Below are positions 21,575 to 27,274 of a DNA stretch of 27,274 nucleotides, one piece after another. The stretch covers positions 1 through 27,274 of the forward strand of contig JAHFTU010000001.1 in assembly GCA_023269295.1 (NCBI GenBank). The letters are read 5' to 3'. Made by a program: the position numbers and the translations under genes. The number at the start of each line of letters is the position of its first letter. Position 1 is the first letter of the stretch. This DNA comes from Candidatus Woesearchaeota archaeon (GTDB lineage: Archaea > Nanobdellota > Nanobdellia > Woesearchaeales > UBA10216). The notes under the pieces were generated by a model. The model saw only the letters and a program-made list of their open reading frames with translations. It was not told the DNA's origin and ran no database searches.

Positions 21575-22777
21575 TTAAAGATTAAGCGCCTCCTCTAACA
21601 GCCGCCTTACAACAGGGGTTGCTGCCTGCGGGGCGAGCATTATTTCCCTGGTTCGGCCATACCTCCCCTTTGAAATAACCCGCGCTGTAATTATGCCGAG
21701 CATATCAAACTCAGACAGGATGTCAGAAACCCTTCGCTGGGTTAACGGGCGGAGGCTAGCCTTGGCGCAGTATTTCTTGTAAAGCTCATAAACCTCACCT
21801 GTAAAAATAAACTTGCCAGCTCCATGGCTGATATTCAGGATAGAATACAGAACTAATTGTGCCTGCCGAGGCTGGGTTGTTACCAGCTCAGCAACAGTGT
21901 CGTGGTCAATCTTTTCCTCAGCGCTGTCAACATCAGCAACAGCAACAGATGTTGCACCCTTTCTGTCAGTAAGCTCACCAGCCACTCTAAGAAGGTCAAG
22001 CGCCCTTCTGGCATCGCCGTGTTCCCTAGCCGCATAAGCGGCGCACTTCTCAACAACACCAGGCTCGAGAGAGCTGTGCTTGAAAGCTGAAGAAGCCCGG
22101 TTATTAAGTATATCCTGAAGCTCAATAGCGTTATAGGGAGGGAAAAGCAGCTTTTCCTCGGAAAGCGAGGATTTCACCCGCGGGTCCAGGTGCTCGGCAA
22201 ACATCAAGTCATTTGAAATCCCGATTATTGCGACTTGCGTGTTCTTGAGCTCCTCGTTCTTTCTTGTAATCTTGTACAGGAAATCGTCGCCAGCCTTTTT
22301 CATCAAATAGTCTATTTCATCCAAAATAATAATAAGAATGCTTTTTGTGGAATCAGCTTTGGAGAAAAAAGCGCTGCAAACATCATCAGTTGAAAGCCCG
22401 GTGAGGGGAAGCTCCTTCCCAACCTGCGTAGCCAGCTCTGTGAAAAGGCCATATTCTGTGTCAGCATCAAGCTTACAATTCACATAAAGCGTCTGGATTG
22501 AAACACCCGCTTTTTTTGCAGCAGAAACAAGCTCTCCATTAATTACCCACTTAACAACCAATGTCTTGCCAGTACCGGTTTTTCCATAAATAAAAAGATT
22601 GGAGGGCCGCTCCAAACGCAACGCCGGTGCCACCACAACCCTCACCTGGTGGATTTGCACAGCACGATGAGGGATATCATTCGGGAAATGATTAGCTTGA
22701 AGGACACGCTTTTCCTTAAACACAGATCCTTTTTTCAGATATTCCTCAAAAAACTGCGGAAGATTCTTTTCCTTCAA
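21575..22777 (-). CDS. cdc6: Orc1/Cdc6 replication initiator
   Basis: An AAA+ initiator that recognises the origin and loads MCM. Features are DIPHRAVQI (the conserved lead-in), Walker A GKTGTGKT, Walker B IIILDEIDYL, sensor 1 IIGISND, sensor 2 GDARRALDLLR and a C-terminal winged helix (LTQRRVSDILSEFDMLGIITARVISKGRYGRTREIML). The frame stays open to an ATG at 22867, but that extension covers a TATA-like TTTATTTAA (22838-22846, minus) and looks non-coding. TTG 22777 is chosen because GGGGTG (22784-22789) sits six bases upstream; GTG 22786 is the alternative. This gives about 400 aa, usual for the family. It leads the initiator-polymerase operon. Confidence 0.95.
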   Translation of the reverse strand: MKEKNLPQFFEEYLKKGSVFKEKRVLQANHFPNDIPHRAVQIHQVRVVVAPALRLERPSNLFIYGKTGTGKTLVVKWVINGELVSAAKKAGVSIQTLYVNCKLDADTEYGLFTELATQVGKELPLTGLSTDDVCSAFFSKADSTKSILIIILDEIDYLMKKAGDDFLYKITRKNEELKNTQVAIIGISNDLMFAEHLDPRVKSSLSEEKLLFPPYNAIELQDILNNRASSAFKHSSLEPGVVEKCAAYAAREHGDARRALDLLRVAGELTDRKGATSVAVADVDSAEEKIDHDTVAELVTTQPRQAQLVLYSILNISHGAGKFIFTGEVYELYKKYCAKASLRPLTQRRVSDILSEFDMLGIITARVISKGRYGRTREIMLAPQAATPVVRRLLEEALNL

Positions 22778-22867
22778 GATAAACACCCCACTGTTTCTTA
22801 TGGAAAAACAAGGAAACCTCTTAATAAGGATTCCGCTTAAATAAAATATACATTCAAGACACACCAC

Positions 22868-23014
22868 CTGTGTTTTTTCGACGTGAAAACCATCAGCAAT
22901 AATAATTTCAATATTGAATTAAACTATAGGTGTTGGTTGTTGTTTTTGGTGTTTCCATGAGAAGTGGAGGTGTGTAGCCTTTTTTGTTACTCTTGAATAA
23001 TAAATATGCAAAGG
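22868..23014. other. Candidate replication origin region next to orc1
   Basis: This is the intergenic region between divergent orc1 and the TrmB-like gene. It contains an AT-rich core (about 22896-22926) and T-rich tracts. Partial matches to the mini-ORB motif bound by Orc1/Cdc6 are TGTTTCCA (22950-22957) and, 5 bp on, AGTGGA (22963-22968), together making a TTTCCA/TGGAGG dyad. An inverted pair ACACACC (22859-22865) and GGTGTGT (22969-22975) brackets the region. Archaeal origins commonly lie beside orc1/cdc6. The motif matches are weak, and no full ORB with its G-string was found. Confidence 0.35.
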
Positions 23015-23022
23015 TTTATATA
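23015..23022 (+). promoter_or_regulatory. TATA box for the TrmB-like gene
   Basis: TTTATATA is centred 27.5 bp before ATG 23046, predicting a leaderless transcript. Confidence 0.6.
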
Positions 23023-23045
23023 GTTCTTTTCATTCCCTAACCTCC

Positions 23046-23846
23046 ATGTTGATGCAGAAAGAAGTCATAAACCAATTAAAAGATATAGGCCTTAATAGCT
23101 ATGAGTCCAAGCTCTGGCTTGCCCTTCTTGCAAAGGGAGTTGCGTCTGCCGGTGAGCTTTCTGATATGGCTAATGTCCCAAGGAGCCGGAGCTATGATGT
23201 TCTTGAGAGCCTTGAGAAGAAGGGTTTTATCATAATGAAGATTGGGAAGCCAATAAAATACATAGCTGTCCAGCCTGAGCATGTTATTGATAATGTAAGG
23301 AAGAGGTTGGTTGAAGATGTTGACCTGCAGGACAAGCTCTTAAGTAAGATAGGGCAAAGCCCGCTTATTGATGAGCTAAAGCTGATGTACAAGAGCGGCG
23401 TCAGGGAGATTGACCCGCTTGAGCTCACCGGCAGCCTAAAAGGCAGAAAAAACCTTTACCACCACATTGAGCGAATGATTAAGAACGCCGAGAAAAGCGT
23501 TATTCTCACCACAACCGCTGCGGGCATCCTGAGGAAAAAGGATGTTCTTAGAAATGCGCTGCGCAAGGCAAAGGAAAGAAGGGTTAAGGTCAGGGTTGTT
23601 GCCCCGATAACAAGTGAAATGAAGCCGCAGCTGGAAGAGCTGGCAGGCCTTGTAGAGCTCAGGCACACCAGCACACCAGCACGATTCTGCGTTGTGGATG
23701 GCAAGGAGGCTGTCATTATGCCAATGGATGATGAAATAACAAATCCTGCCTCAGACGTAGGCATCTGGGTAAGGTCAAAGTTCTTTGCCTCAACATTTGA
23801 GAAGTTGTTTGATTCTTCATGGGCAACGCTGAAGCCTGTTTTTTGA
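23046..23846 (+). CDS. TrmB-family transcriptional regulator
   Basis: A 266-aa protein. Residues 1-70 form the TrmB winged helix: LKDIGLNSYESKLWLALLAKGVASAGELSDMANVPRSRSYDVLESLEKKGFI, with a recognition helix around RSRSYDVLESLEKKG. A helical linker (VRKRLVEDVDLQDKLL) follows. The C-terminal domain (ERMIKNAEKSVILTTTAAGI...KVRVVAPITSE...CVVDGKEAVIMPMDDE) resembles the phospholipase-D-like effector domain of TrmB regulators rather than a sugar-binding pocket of known specificity. Such proteins act as metabolite-responsive repressors or activators. The ligand and targets are not visible here. It is divergent from orc1 across the candidate origin. Confidence 0.9.
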   Translation: MLMQKEVINQLKDIGLNSYESKLWLALLAKGVASAGELSDMANVPRSRSYDVLESLEKKGFIIMKIGKPIKYIAVQPEHVIDNVRKRLVEDVDLQDKLLSKIGQSPLIDELKLMYKSGVREIDPLELTGSLKGRKNLYHHIERMIKNAEKSVILTTTAAGILRKKDVLRNALRKAKERRVKVRVVAPITSEMKPQLEELAGLVELRHTSTPARFCVVDGKEAVIMPMDDEITNPASDVGIWVRSKFFASTFEKLFDSSWATLKPVF

Positions 23847-23858
23847 TTGTTCACTAAA

Positions 23859-23866
23859 TTTATAAA
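23859..23866 (+). promoter_or_regulatory. TATA box for the 268-aa orphan gene
   Basis: TTTATAAA is centred about 51 bp before ATG 23914, giving a leader of roughly 24 nt. The leader includes GGTGG (23902-23906), seven bases from the ATG. Confidence 0.55.
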
Positions 23867-23913
23867 ATACATGAACATTCAAAGCATCTAATTGTGTTGT
23901 TGGTGGATTAAAA

Positions 23914-24720
23914 ATGAGCTCACAATTAAATATGCCTTCTGTTGATTATAATTATAAGGAGTTTTTAGGTGGGAATGCAGAGCAAATGCAGTTGCTGCTT
24001 TCTGGTAAGGATAATAATGGAATTGTTGTTGATGTTCCGAGAGTGCCCATATCTGTTTTTGGTGTTATGGAACAGCGCATCGTTGTTTTTGAGTTCTTGA
24101 AGCTTGCCAGCAATCGTGGTTGGAGGGCATATCGTCGTCTAGGCAGTCATTATGAAGTTGTTCAAAATTTTACAGAGATAATGGAAAACTGGTTTGACAA
24201 ACGTATTGATACATGTGATGGTGTTGTCAGGCATAGTGACGGCCGCTTGAAAGTTGTTCTTGATGCACAGTACCTGAGACAGCTTACTCATGATACTAAG
24301 CTTGTTGATGGTGCGGTTCCTTTATCTGATGATGTTTACAGGGGGTTGTCTGGTGAGGAGTTTAGTTCTAAGCAGGTTGGGCAGTATTTCAACAAGCCTT
24401 TAAGCAGGGGTGAAGCAAAGCAGCATCCTGTCTGGCTCTCATTGCTTCGCGGCGACCAAGGTTTGCTGAATATGGCTGTGAATGTAATTTTCTCTCAAGC
24501 AAATGGAAGGCTTGGTGGTGTTGGCAAGATGATGGGCATTTACACACCTTCAGCACCTAAAGAAGGTGCTTCCGGGCGTTTGTGGTCTGTCTGCAGGCTC
24601 GACGACTACATCAACTACTCCAGGGCTAATGGCAGCAGCCATTTGGATGACCTCAATGGGCGTCTGGTCGGGGTAGCGCCGGAGGCGCCGCGCGCCGCAA
24701 CACTCGAACGTAGAGTCTGA
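23914..24720 (+). CDS. Uncharacterised 268-aa protein
   Basis: I do not recognise the family. The protein starts MSSQLNMPSVDYNYKEFLGG and is soluble in appearance, with mixed helix and strand, no membrane span, no zinc site and no nucleotide-binding motif. Notable segments are RVPISVFGVMEQRIVVFEFLKLASNRGWRAYRRLG and DAQYLRQLTHDTKLVDGAVPLSDDVYRGLSGEEFSSKQVGQYFNK, which could contain a helix-turn-helix-like stretch. Codon use differs from neighbouring genes, being rich in GTT, GAT and TTG. The last ~40 codons are GC-rich (APEAPRAATLERRV). Expression signals look real: a TATA box, a short leader and a GGTGG ribosome site. It could be a lineage-specific or acquired gene. Confidence 0.65.
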   Translation: MSSQLNMPSVDYNYKEFLGGNAEQMQLLLSGKDNNGIVVDVPRVPISVFGVMEQRIVVFEFLKLASNRGWRAYRRLGSHYEVVQNFTEIMENWFDKRIDTCDGVVRHSDGRLKVVLDAQYLRQLTHDTKLVDGAVPLSDDVYRGLSGEEFSSKQVGQYFNKPLSRGEAKQHPVWLSLLRGDQGLLNMAVNVIFSQANGRLGGVGKMMGIYTPSAPKEGASGRLWSVCRLDDYINYSRANGSSHLDDLNGRLVGVAPEAPRAATLERRV

Positions 24721-24805
24721 ATGGGTGGCGAAAGCAAAAGCTTTTTAAATTCGTTTTCTGATAGCAGATAGGTAGCTGTTTAACATCAAGCAACAGTTGT
24801 CAAAA

Positions 24806-24813
24806 AGAGGTGG
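24806..24813 (+). promoter_or_regulatory. Shine-Dalgarno motif for the small membrane protein
   Basis: AGAGGTGG ends four bases before ATG 24818. It selects this ATG over an in-frame TTG at 24797, which lies upstream of the motif. Confidence 0.5.
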
Positions 24814-24817
24814 GCAT

Positions 24818-25033
24818 ATGCCAGACGGTAACATCCAAGTCGTAATACTCTCAATAATCATAGGCACCCTTGCCGCAATTGTTTACTCACTCAGGATTCT
24901 CGTGTTGATGGAAAGAAGAATGGCGCGAATTGACGAAAACCTCTTTGCCATAACGAAGAGGATAGCCCTTGAGGAAATAAAGATAGAAAGGGAAGAGAAG
25001 AAAATAGAAAAAAGAATCGGAAGAAGGCGCTAA
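24818..25033 (+). CDS. Small single-pass membrane protein with charged coiled-coil tail
   Basis: A 71-aa protein: a short polar N-terminus (MPDGNIQ), one hydrophobic span (about residues 8-30, VVILSIIIGTLAAIVYSLRILVL), then a strongly charged helix (RRMARIDENL...IEREEKKIEKRIGRRR) with heptad-like spacing. The positive-inside rule places the tail in the cytoplasm. The family is unknown. The overall plan resembles small membrane anchors or scaffold proteins, but no partner can be inferred. A TATA-like TTTTTAAAT (24742-24750) upstream and a good ribosome site support expression. It ends 5 bp before the convergent TFE gene. Confidence 0.65.
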   Translation: MPDGNIQVVILSIIIGTLAAIVYSLRILVLMERRMARIDENLFAITKRIALEEIKIEREEKKIEKRIGRRR

Positions 25034-25038
25034 ACCCG

Positions 25039-25650
25039 CTAAACTTTTTTCTTGCCCCTTTTCTTTTCCACTTTTTCGAGCTCATCCAGCCTCGTGTTTT
25101 CCGTAAACCTGTCTTCACTTTCAACAGCTTTTTCATCCTCCAGTAGCCCAATTTCCTTCTCCAGTGCAATGATCTCATTACTCCAGTCCTTTACCTTGCC
25201 TGAATTGTTCTCTTGGTTCAGAAGCTCGCCGCACTCCGGGCAGCGGAAGGAAAGGTCAAAAGCCTTGTCAAAATCAACGCCAACACAGGCGTTTGCGCAC
25301 GAAAAAGGGCTGCTCCTGTTTTCCTTGGAAATAAACTCCCTTAACAGCTCAAGCCTGCCCTTTTTCTCATTTAGAAGAAAAGCACCAACCTTATCCTCAT
25401 GGAAAGTCCAATAATGGATATACCATCCAACCTTGTTGTCTTTTTTCTTAATAAATGAAGCAAGGCTGTAGTTATACAGCTTGTACAGCAAATTCCTGGT
25501 CTCATTGACCTCCCTGCCTACAGCTTCAGCAAGCTTAAACTCAGAATAATCTTTTTTCCTGGCAAGTTCTCTAACTACCTCAGCAACGTCTCCCCCCACA
25601 TACGGTTTCAACAAGCCAGCCACAAATTCTTTCCCTTTGTTTTGTTTCAT
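25039..25650 (-). CDS. tfe: Transcription factor E (TFE, TFIIE-alpha homologue)
   Basis: A 203-aa protein. The N-terminal extended winged helix (FVAGLLKPYVGGDVAEVVRELARKKDYSEFKLAEAVGREVNETRNLLYKLYNYSL) is followed by W-Y-I-H-YWTF, which belongs to the wing region. A zinc ribbon follows, with CANAC and CPEC pairs. The tail is acidic then basic (EDRFTENTRLDELEKVEKKRGKKKV). TFE stabilises the open promoter complex by binding the RNA polymerase clamp and the upstream fork. Length is slightly above the archaeal norm (~180 aa) because of the charged tail. A TATA-like CTTTTTAT lies about 34 bp upstream of the ATG, so the leader would be only a few bases. Confidence 0.92.
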   Translation of the reverse strand: MKQNKGKEFVAGLLKPYVGGDVAEVVRELARKKDYSEFKLAEAVGREVNETRNLLYKLYNYSLASFIKKKDNKVGWYIHYWTFHEDKVGAFLLNEKKGRLELLREFISKENRSSPFSCANACVGVDFDKAFDLSFRCPECGELLNQENNSGKVKDWSNEIIALEKEIGLLEDEKAVESEDRFTENTRLDELEKVEKKRGKKKV

Positions 25651-25726
25651 ATTCTTACACTAAAGAGCTTTTCCAAATCTATAAAAAGTTTTAGAAAAGA
25701 TTGAATTGCCAACCGACCAAAGATTA

Positions 25727-26119
25727 TCAAAACCGCCCAATCAGCTGCTCAAAAGTGAGGCCCTTTTCCTTTACCATCCTTACAGAAACTGAAAATCCTG
25801 TCCCTGTCTTCTTCAGGTCATCCGGACTGAAGAAAGCCCACTTCATATCGTTGAACCTCGCGCCGATCCAGGGCTCGGCACCGAACATCTTTGCAAAAGA
25901 CACGAGGTCATTTACCTGCTCTTTCTGCAAATGCCTGTTCAGGTCTCCGGATGACTTGCACTCTATTGCCAGCGTGCGGGTTGCGTTGGACGCGATTATG
26001 TCTGGGCAAGGGTAGGCCATAGAGCCAGAGCCGGCTGCTCTCAAAGCCGCCCATTTGTTGCCCCAGAACATATGAATGAGCTCACGCTCAGCGTTGCTTC
26101 CTTTCGCCTTTGCATTCAT
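25727..26119 (-). CDS. hjc: Holliday junction resolvase Hjc
   Basis: A 130-aa archaeal resolvase of the PD-(D/E)XK nuclease fold, cutting four-way junctions in recombination and fork repair. The active-site residues are in place: Glu11 in KGSNAERELI, Asp40 in CPDIIA, Glu53 and Lys55 in AIECKSS. The AAGSGS loop and the FAKMFGAEPWIGARF segment are also family hallmarks. Length is typical. It follows rnz on the same strand with a 77-bp gap containing a palindromic repeat, and no TATA box is visible, so it is probably co-transcribed with rnz. Only a weak AGGGG ribosome site precedes the ATG. Confidence 0.95.
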   Translation of the reverse strand: MNAKAKGSNAERELIHMFWGNKWAALRAAGSGSMAYPCPDIIASNATRTLAIECKSSGDLNRHLQKEQVNDLVSFAKMFGAEPWIGARFNDMKWAFFSPDDLKKTGTGFSVSVRMVKEKGLTFEQLIGRF

Positions 26120-26156
26120 CTTTTTCCCCTTTTTTCCTGCTGCACAACTGCCGCAT

Positions 26157-26181
26157 GACCTTTTAGCAAAAGGTCAATCAA
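26157..26181 (+). repeat. Palindromic repeat, copy 4
   Basis: GACCTTTT, loop AGC, AAAAGGTC form a perfect 8-bp stem followed by AATCAA. The preceding GCATGACC context is shared with the copy at 8708. It sits between rnz and hjc, both on the minus strand. Confidence 0.65.
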
Positions 26182-26196
26182 AACTATGCAGCTTGC

Positions 26197-27096
26197 CTAA
26201 ACGTTGACCCTCATAAAATCCTTGGCGCAGACCACATTATCAAAAGTGCCCCTGGCATTCTCTTCAAGCTCCCCAGTTGTCTTGTACCTTTGGGAGAAAT
26301 GAGTCAGAACAAGCTTTGCCGCCCCAGCCTTGTTTGCAATTGCAGCAGCCTGCCCGGCTGTAAGGTGCTTGTACTCGCCAGCCTTGCCTTCCAGCTCGTC
26401 AGCGTAAGTTGCCTCGCAGACCAGCAGGTCAGCATCCTTTGCAAGCCTTACAGCATTATTGCAAAGCTGCGTATCCATAATCACGGTGACCTTTTTACCA
26501 GGTGTCTTGAAAGTCACGTCAGCAGGCTTCACGGTTTTGCCTTTCCAGGTTACAGGCTTGCCTTCCTGGAGTTCTCCGAGCAGCGGCCCTTCAGGCACCC
26601 CAAGCTTCTTAACAGCTGCCATGTCAACATGAACCTTGTCCTTTTCCACTATGCTGTAGCCAAGGCATGGAACAGAATGTTCAAGGCTGGCAGCCTCAAG
26701 ATAAAAGTCGCCGGTTTCAAAAAACACCCCCCCATCAACATCGTGCACTTCAAGTTTGAGGCCTCCCCTTTTTTCCTCCATCAGGAATGCCTTCCGCATG
26801 AACTCCAGCTGCGTCTTTGTGCCTTTCGGGCCAAAAACCTGCAGGCGGTGTTCGGTTGTTGAGCTGTTCAGCGTCTGAATCAGCCCAGGAAGCCCAAGTA
26901 CATGGTCGCCGTGCCAGTGGCTTATCAGGACCTTTGTCACTTTCGTAAGCGGGATGCCAGTAATCTTGAACTGCCGCTGCGTCCCCTCACCGCAGTCAAC
27001 CAAAATCCCCTCAGTCCTGTAACTAACAAAAACAGCCGACTGGTTTCTCTCCTTTGTCGGCACCATTGAGCTTGTCCCCAAAAACGTCACTTCCAT
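26197..27096 (-). CDS. rnz: Ribonuclease Z (tRNA 3' processing endonuclease)
   Basis: A metallo-beta-lactamase-fold endonuclease that removes 3' trailers from tRNA precursors. The 299-aa short-form enzyme starts MEVTFLGTSSMVPT. The zinc-binding motif is SHWHGDHVLGLPG (HxHxDH), with LEHSVPCLGY, VIMDTQ and VLTHFSQRY supplying further ligands, and the tRNA-binding exosite region around FGPKGTKTQLEFMRKAF. The frame continues to a TTG at 27117, but a TATA box centred 26.5 bp upstream of ATG 27096 fits a leaderless start there. The gene is divergent from the partial gene at the window end. Confidence 0.96.
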   Translation of the reverse strand: MEVTFLGTSSMVPTKERNQSAVFVSYRTEGILVDCGEGTQRQFKITGIPLTKVTKVLISHWHGDHVLGLPGLIQTLNSSTTEHRLQVFGPKGTKTQLEFMRKAFLMEEKRGGLKLEVHDVDGGVFFETGDFYLEAASLEHSVPCLGYSIVEKDKVHVDMAAVKKLGVPEGPLLGELQEGKPVTWKGKTVKPADVTFKTPGKKVTVIMDTQLCNNAVRLAKDADLLVCEATYADELEGKAGEYKHLTAGQAAAIANKAGAAKLVLTHFSQRYKTTGELEENARGTFDNVVCAKDFMRVNV

Positions 27097-27117
27097 AACA
27101 GGAGAGGCGTGCGGCAA

Positions 27118-27127
27118 CTTATTTAAG
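27118..27127 (-). promoter_or_regulatory. TATA box for rnz-hjc
   Basis: CTTAAATAAG on the minus strand is centred 26.5 bp before ATG 27096. It is nearly symmetric. Confidence 0.55.
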
Positions 27128-27164
27128 CGTTATGATTTACATGCAGGCATTTCTAGCAAAAGGC

Positions 27165-27172
27165 TTTTAAAA
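27165..27172 (+). promoter_or_regulatory. TATA box for the partial gene at the window end
   Basis: TTTTAAAA is centred 26.5 bp before ATG 27195, the same leaderless geometry as other genes in the window. Confidence 0.55.
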
Positions 27173-27194
27173 CAACCCATAAACCAAACAAGCC

Positions 27195-27274
27195 ATGGAA
27201 GCCACAGCAGTTGATTTGAAAGAGAAAGCCAAAGAAACTGGCAAATCTGAGCAGAAATCCGAGCCTAAAACTCC
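27195..27274 (+). CDS. 5' end of an unidentified gene (lysine/glutamate-rich N-terminus), cut by window edge
   Basis: The ATG opens a frame without a stop to the window edge (26 complete codons): MEATAVDLKEKAKETGKSE and on. The start is rich in Lys, Glu, Thr and Ser and is probably disordered, so no family can be named. The call rests on the open frame plus a TATA box positioned 26.5 bp before the ATG. It is divergent from rnz. Confidence 0.55.
   Translation, partial: MEATAVDLKEKAKETGKSEQKSEPKT

Noticed and set aside
22787..22867. N-terminal extension of Orc1/Cdc6 to the ATG at 22867
   Set aside because: The added residues are hydrophobic and unlike any Orc1 N-terminus. The segment contains a TATA-like sequence, and a good ribosome site lies downstream.
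23871..23891. Six-codon upstream ORF (ATG AAC ... TAA) in the leader of the 268-aa gene
   Set aside because: It lies only about 8 bp after the TATA box, so it is most likely upstream of the transcription start and not in the mRNA.
26290..26862. Plus-strand 190-codon frame opposite rnz
   Set aside because: It is antisense to the conserved RNase Z core, including its metal-binding motif region.

Overview
The window is archaeal chromosomal DNA. The evidence is a TATA-binding protein, transcription factor E, MCM helicase, an Orc1/Cdc6 initiator, both subunits of D-family DNA polymerase, an RPA-like protein, Hjc resolvase, aIF2-beta, an archaeal translin and an archaeal-length RNase Z. Most genes that open a transcription unit have a TATA box (TTTATAAA or TTTAAATA type) centred about 27 bp before the start codon, which is the geometry of leaderless archaeal mRNAs. 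PolD argues against a typical crenarchaeote. A bacterial-type AspRS, a PlsC-like acyltransferase and several unplaceable proteins would fit a euryarchaeal or DPANN-type lineage, but I cannot fix the phylum from sequence reading alone.

Layout. 1-772: the 3' end of a type IA topoisomerase, then a short MgtC/SapB membrane protein. 784-2106 (-): a HerA/FtsK-superfamily ATPase. 2240-4495 (+): a translin - GatC - GatA unit. 4520-7603 (+): aspS (bacterial type) - rdgB/HAM1 NTP pyrophosphatase - PlsC-like acyltransferase, meeting a convergent ThiS/MoaD/Urm1-like small protein (-). 8085-12439 (+): TBP, MCM, RPA-like OB-fold protein, aIF2-beta and DUF424. 12465-16207: two unrecognised genes, divergent from a shared promoter region (a 261-aa protein on - and a ~940-aa helical protein on +). 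16254-22777 (-): an orc1/cdc6 - DP1 - DP2 replication operon, with a possible origin in the gap upstream of orc1. 23046-25033 (+): a TrmB-like regulator, an orphan 268-aa protein and a small membrane protein. 25039-27096 (-): TFE, Hjc and RNase Z. 27195-end (+): the start of a further gene.

Functionally this is an information-processing region. It holds an initiator, the replicative helicase, a single-strand binding protein, the replicative polymerase with a C-terminal PIP box, a Holliday-junction resolvase and a topoisomerase end. Alongside are two basal transcription factors, an initiation factor, tRNA maturation (RNase Z) and part of the tRNA-dependent amidation pathway (AspRS with GatC/GatA; GatB is not here).

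Beyond the genes, the most notable structures are: a family of four dispersed palindromes (GACCTT...AAGGTC with a conserved ATCAA tail) next to replication and recombination genes; a compact, hairpin-rich stretch directly before the RPA-like gene; and the divergent pair of uncharacterised genes. No rRNA, tRNA, CRISPR array or insertion sequence was seen.
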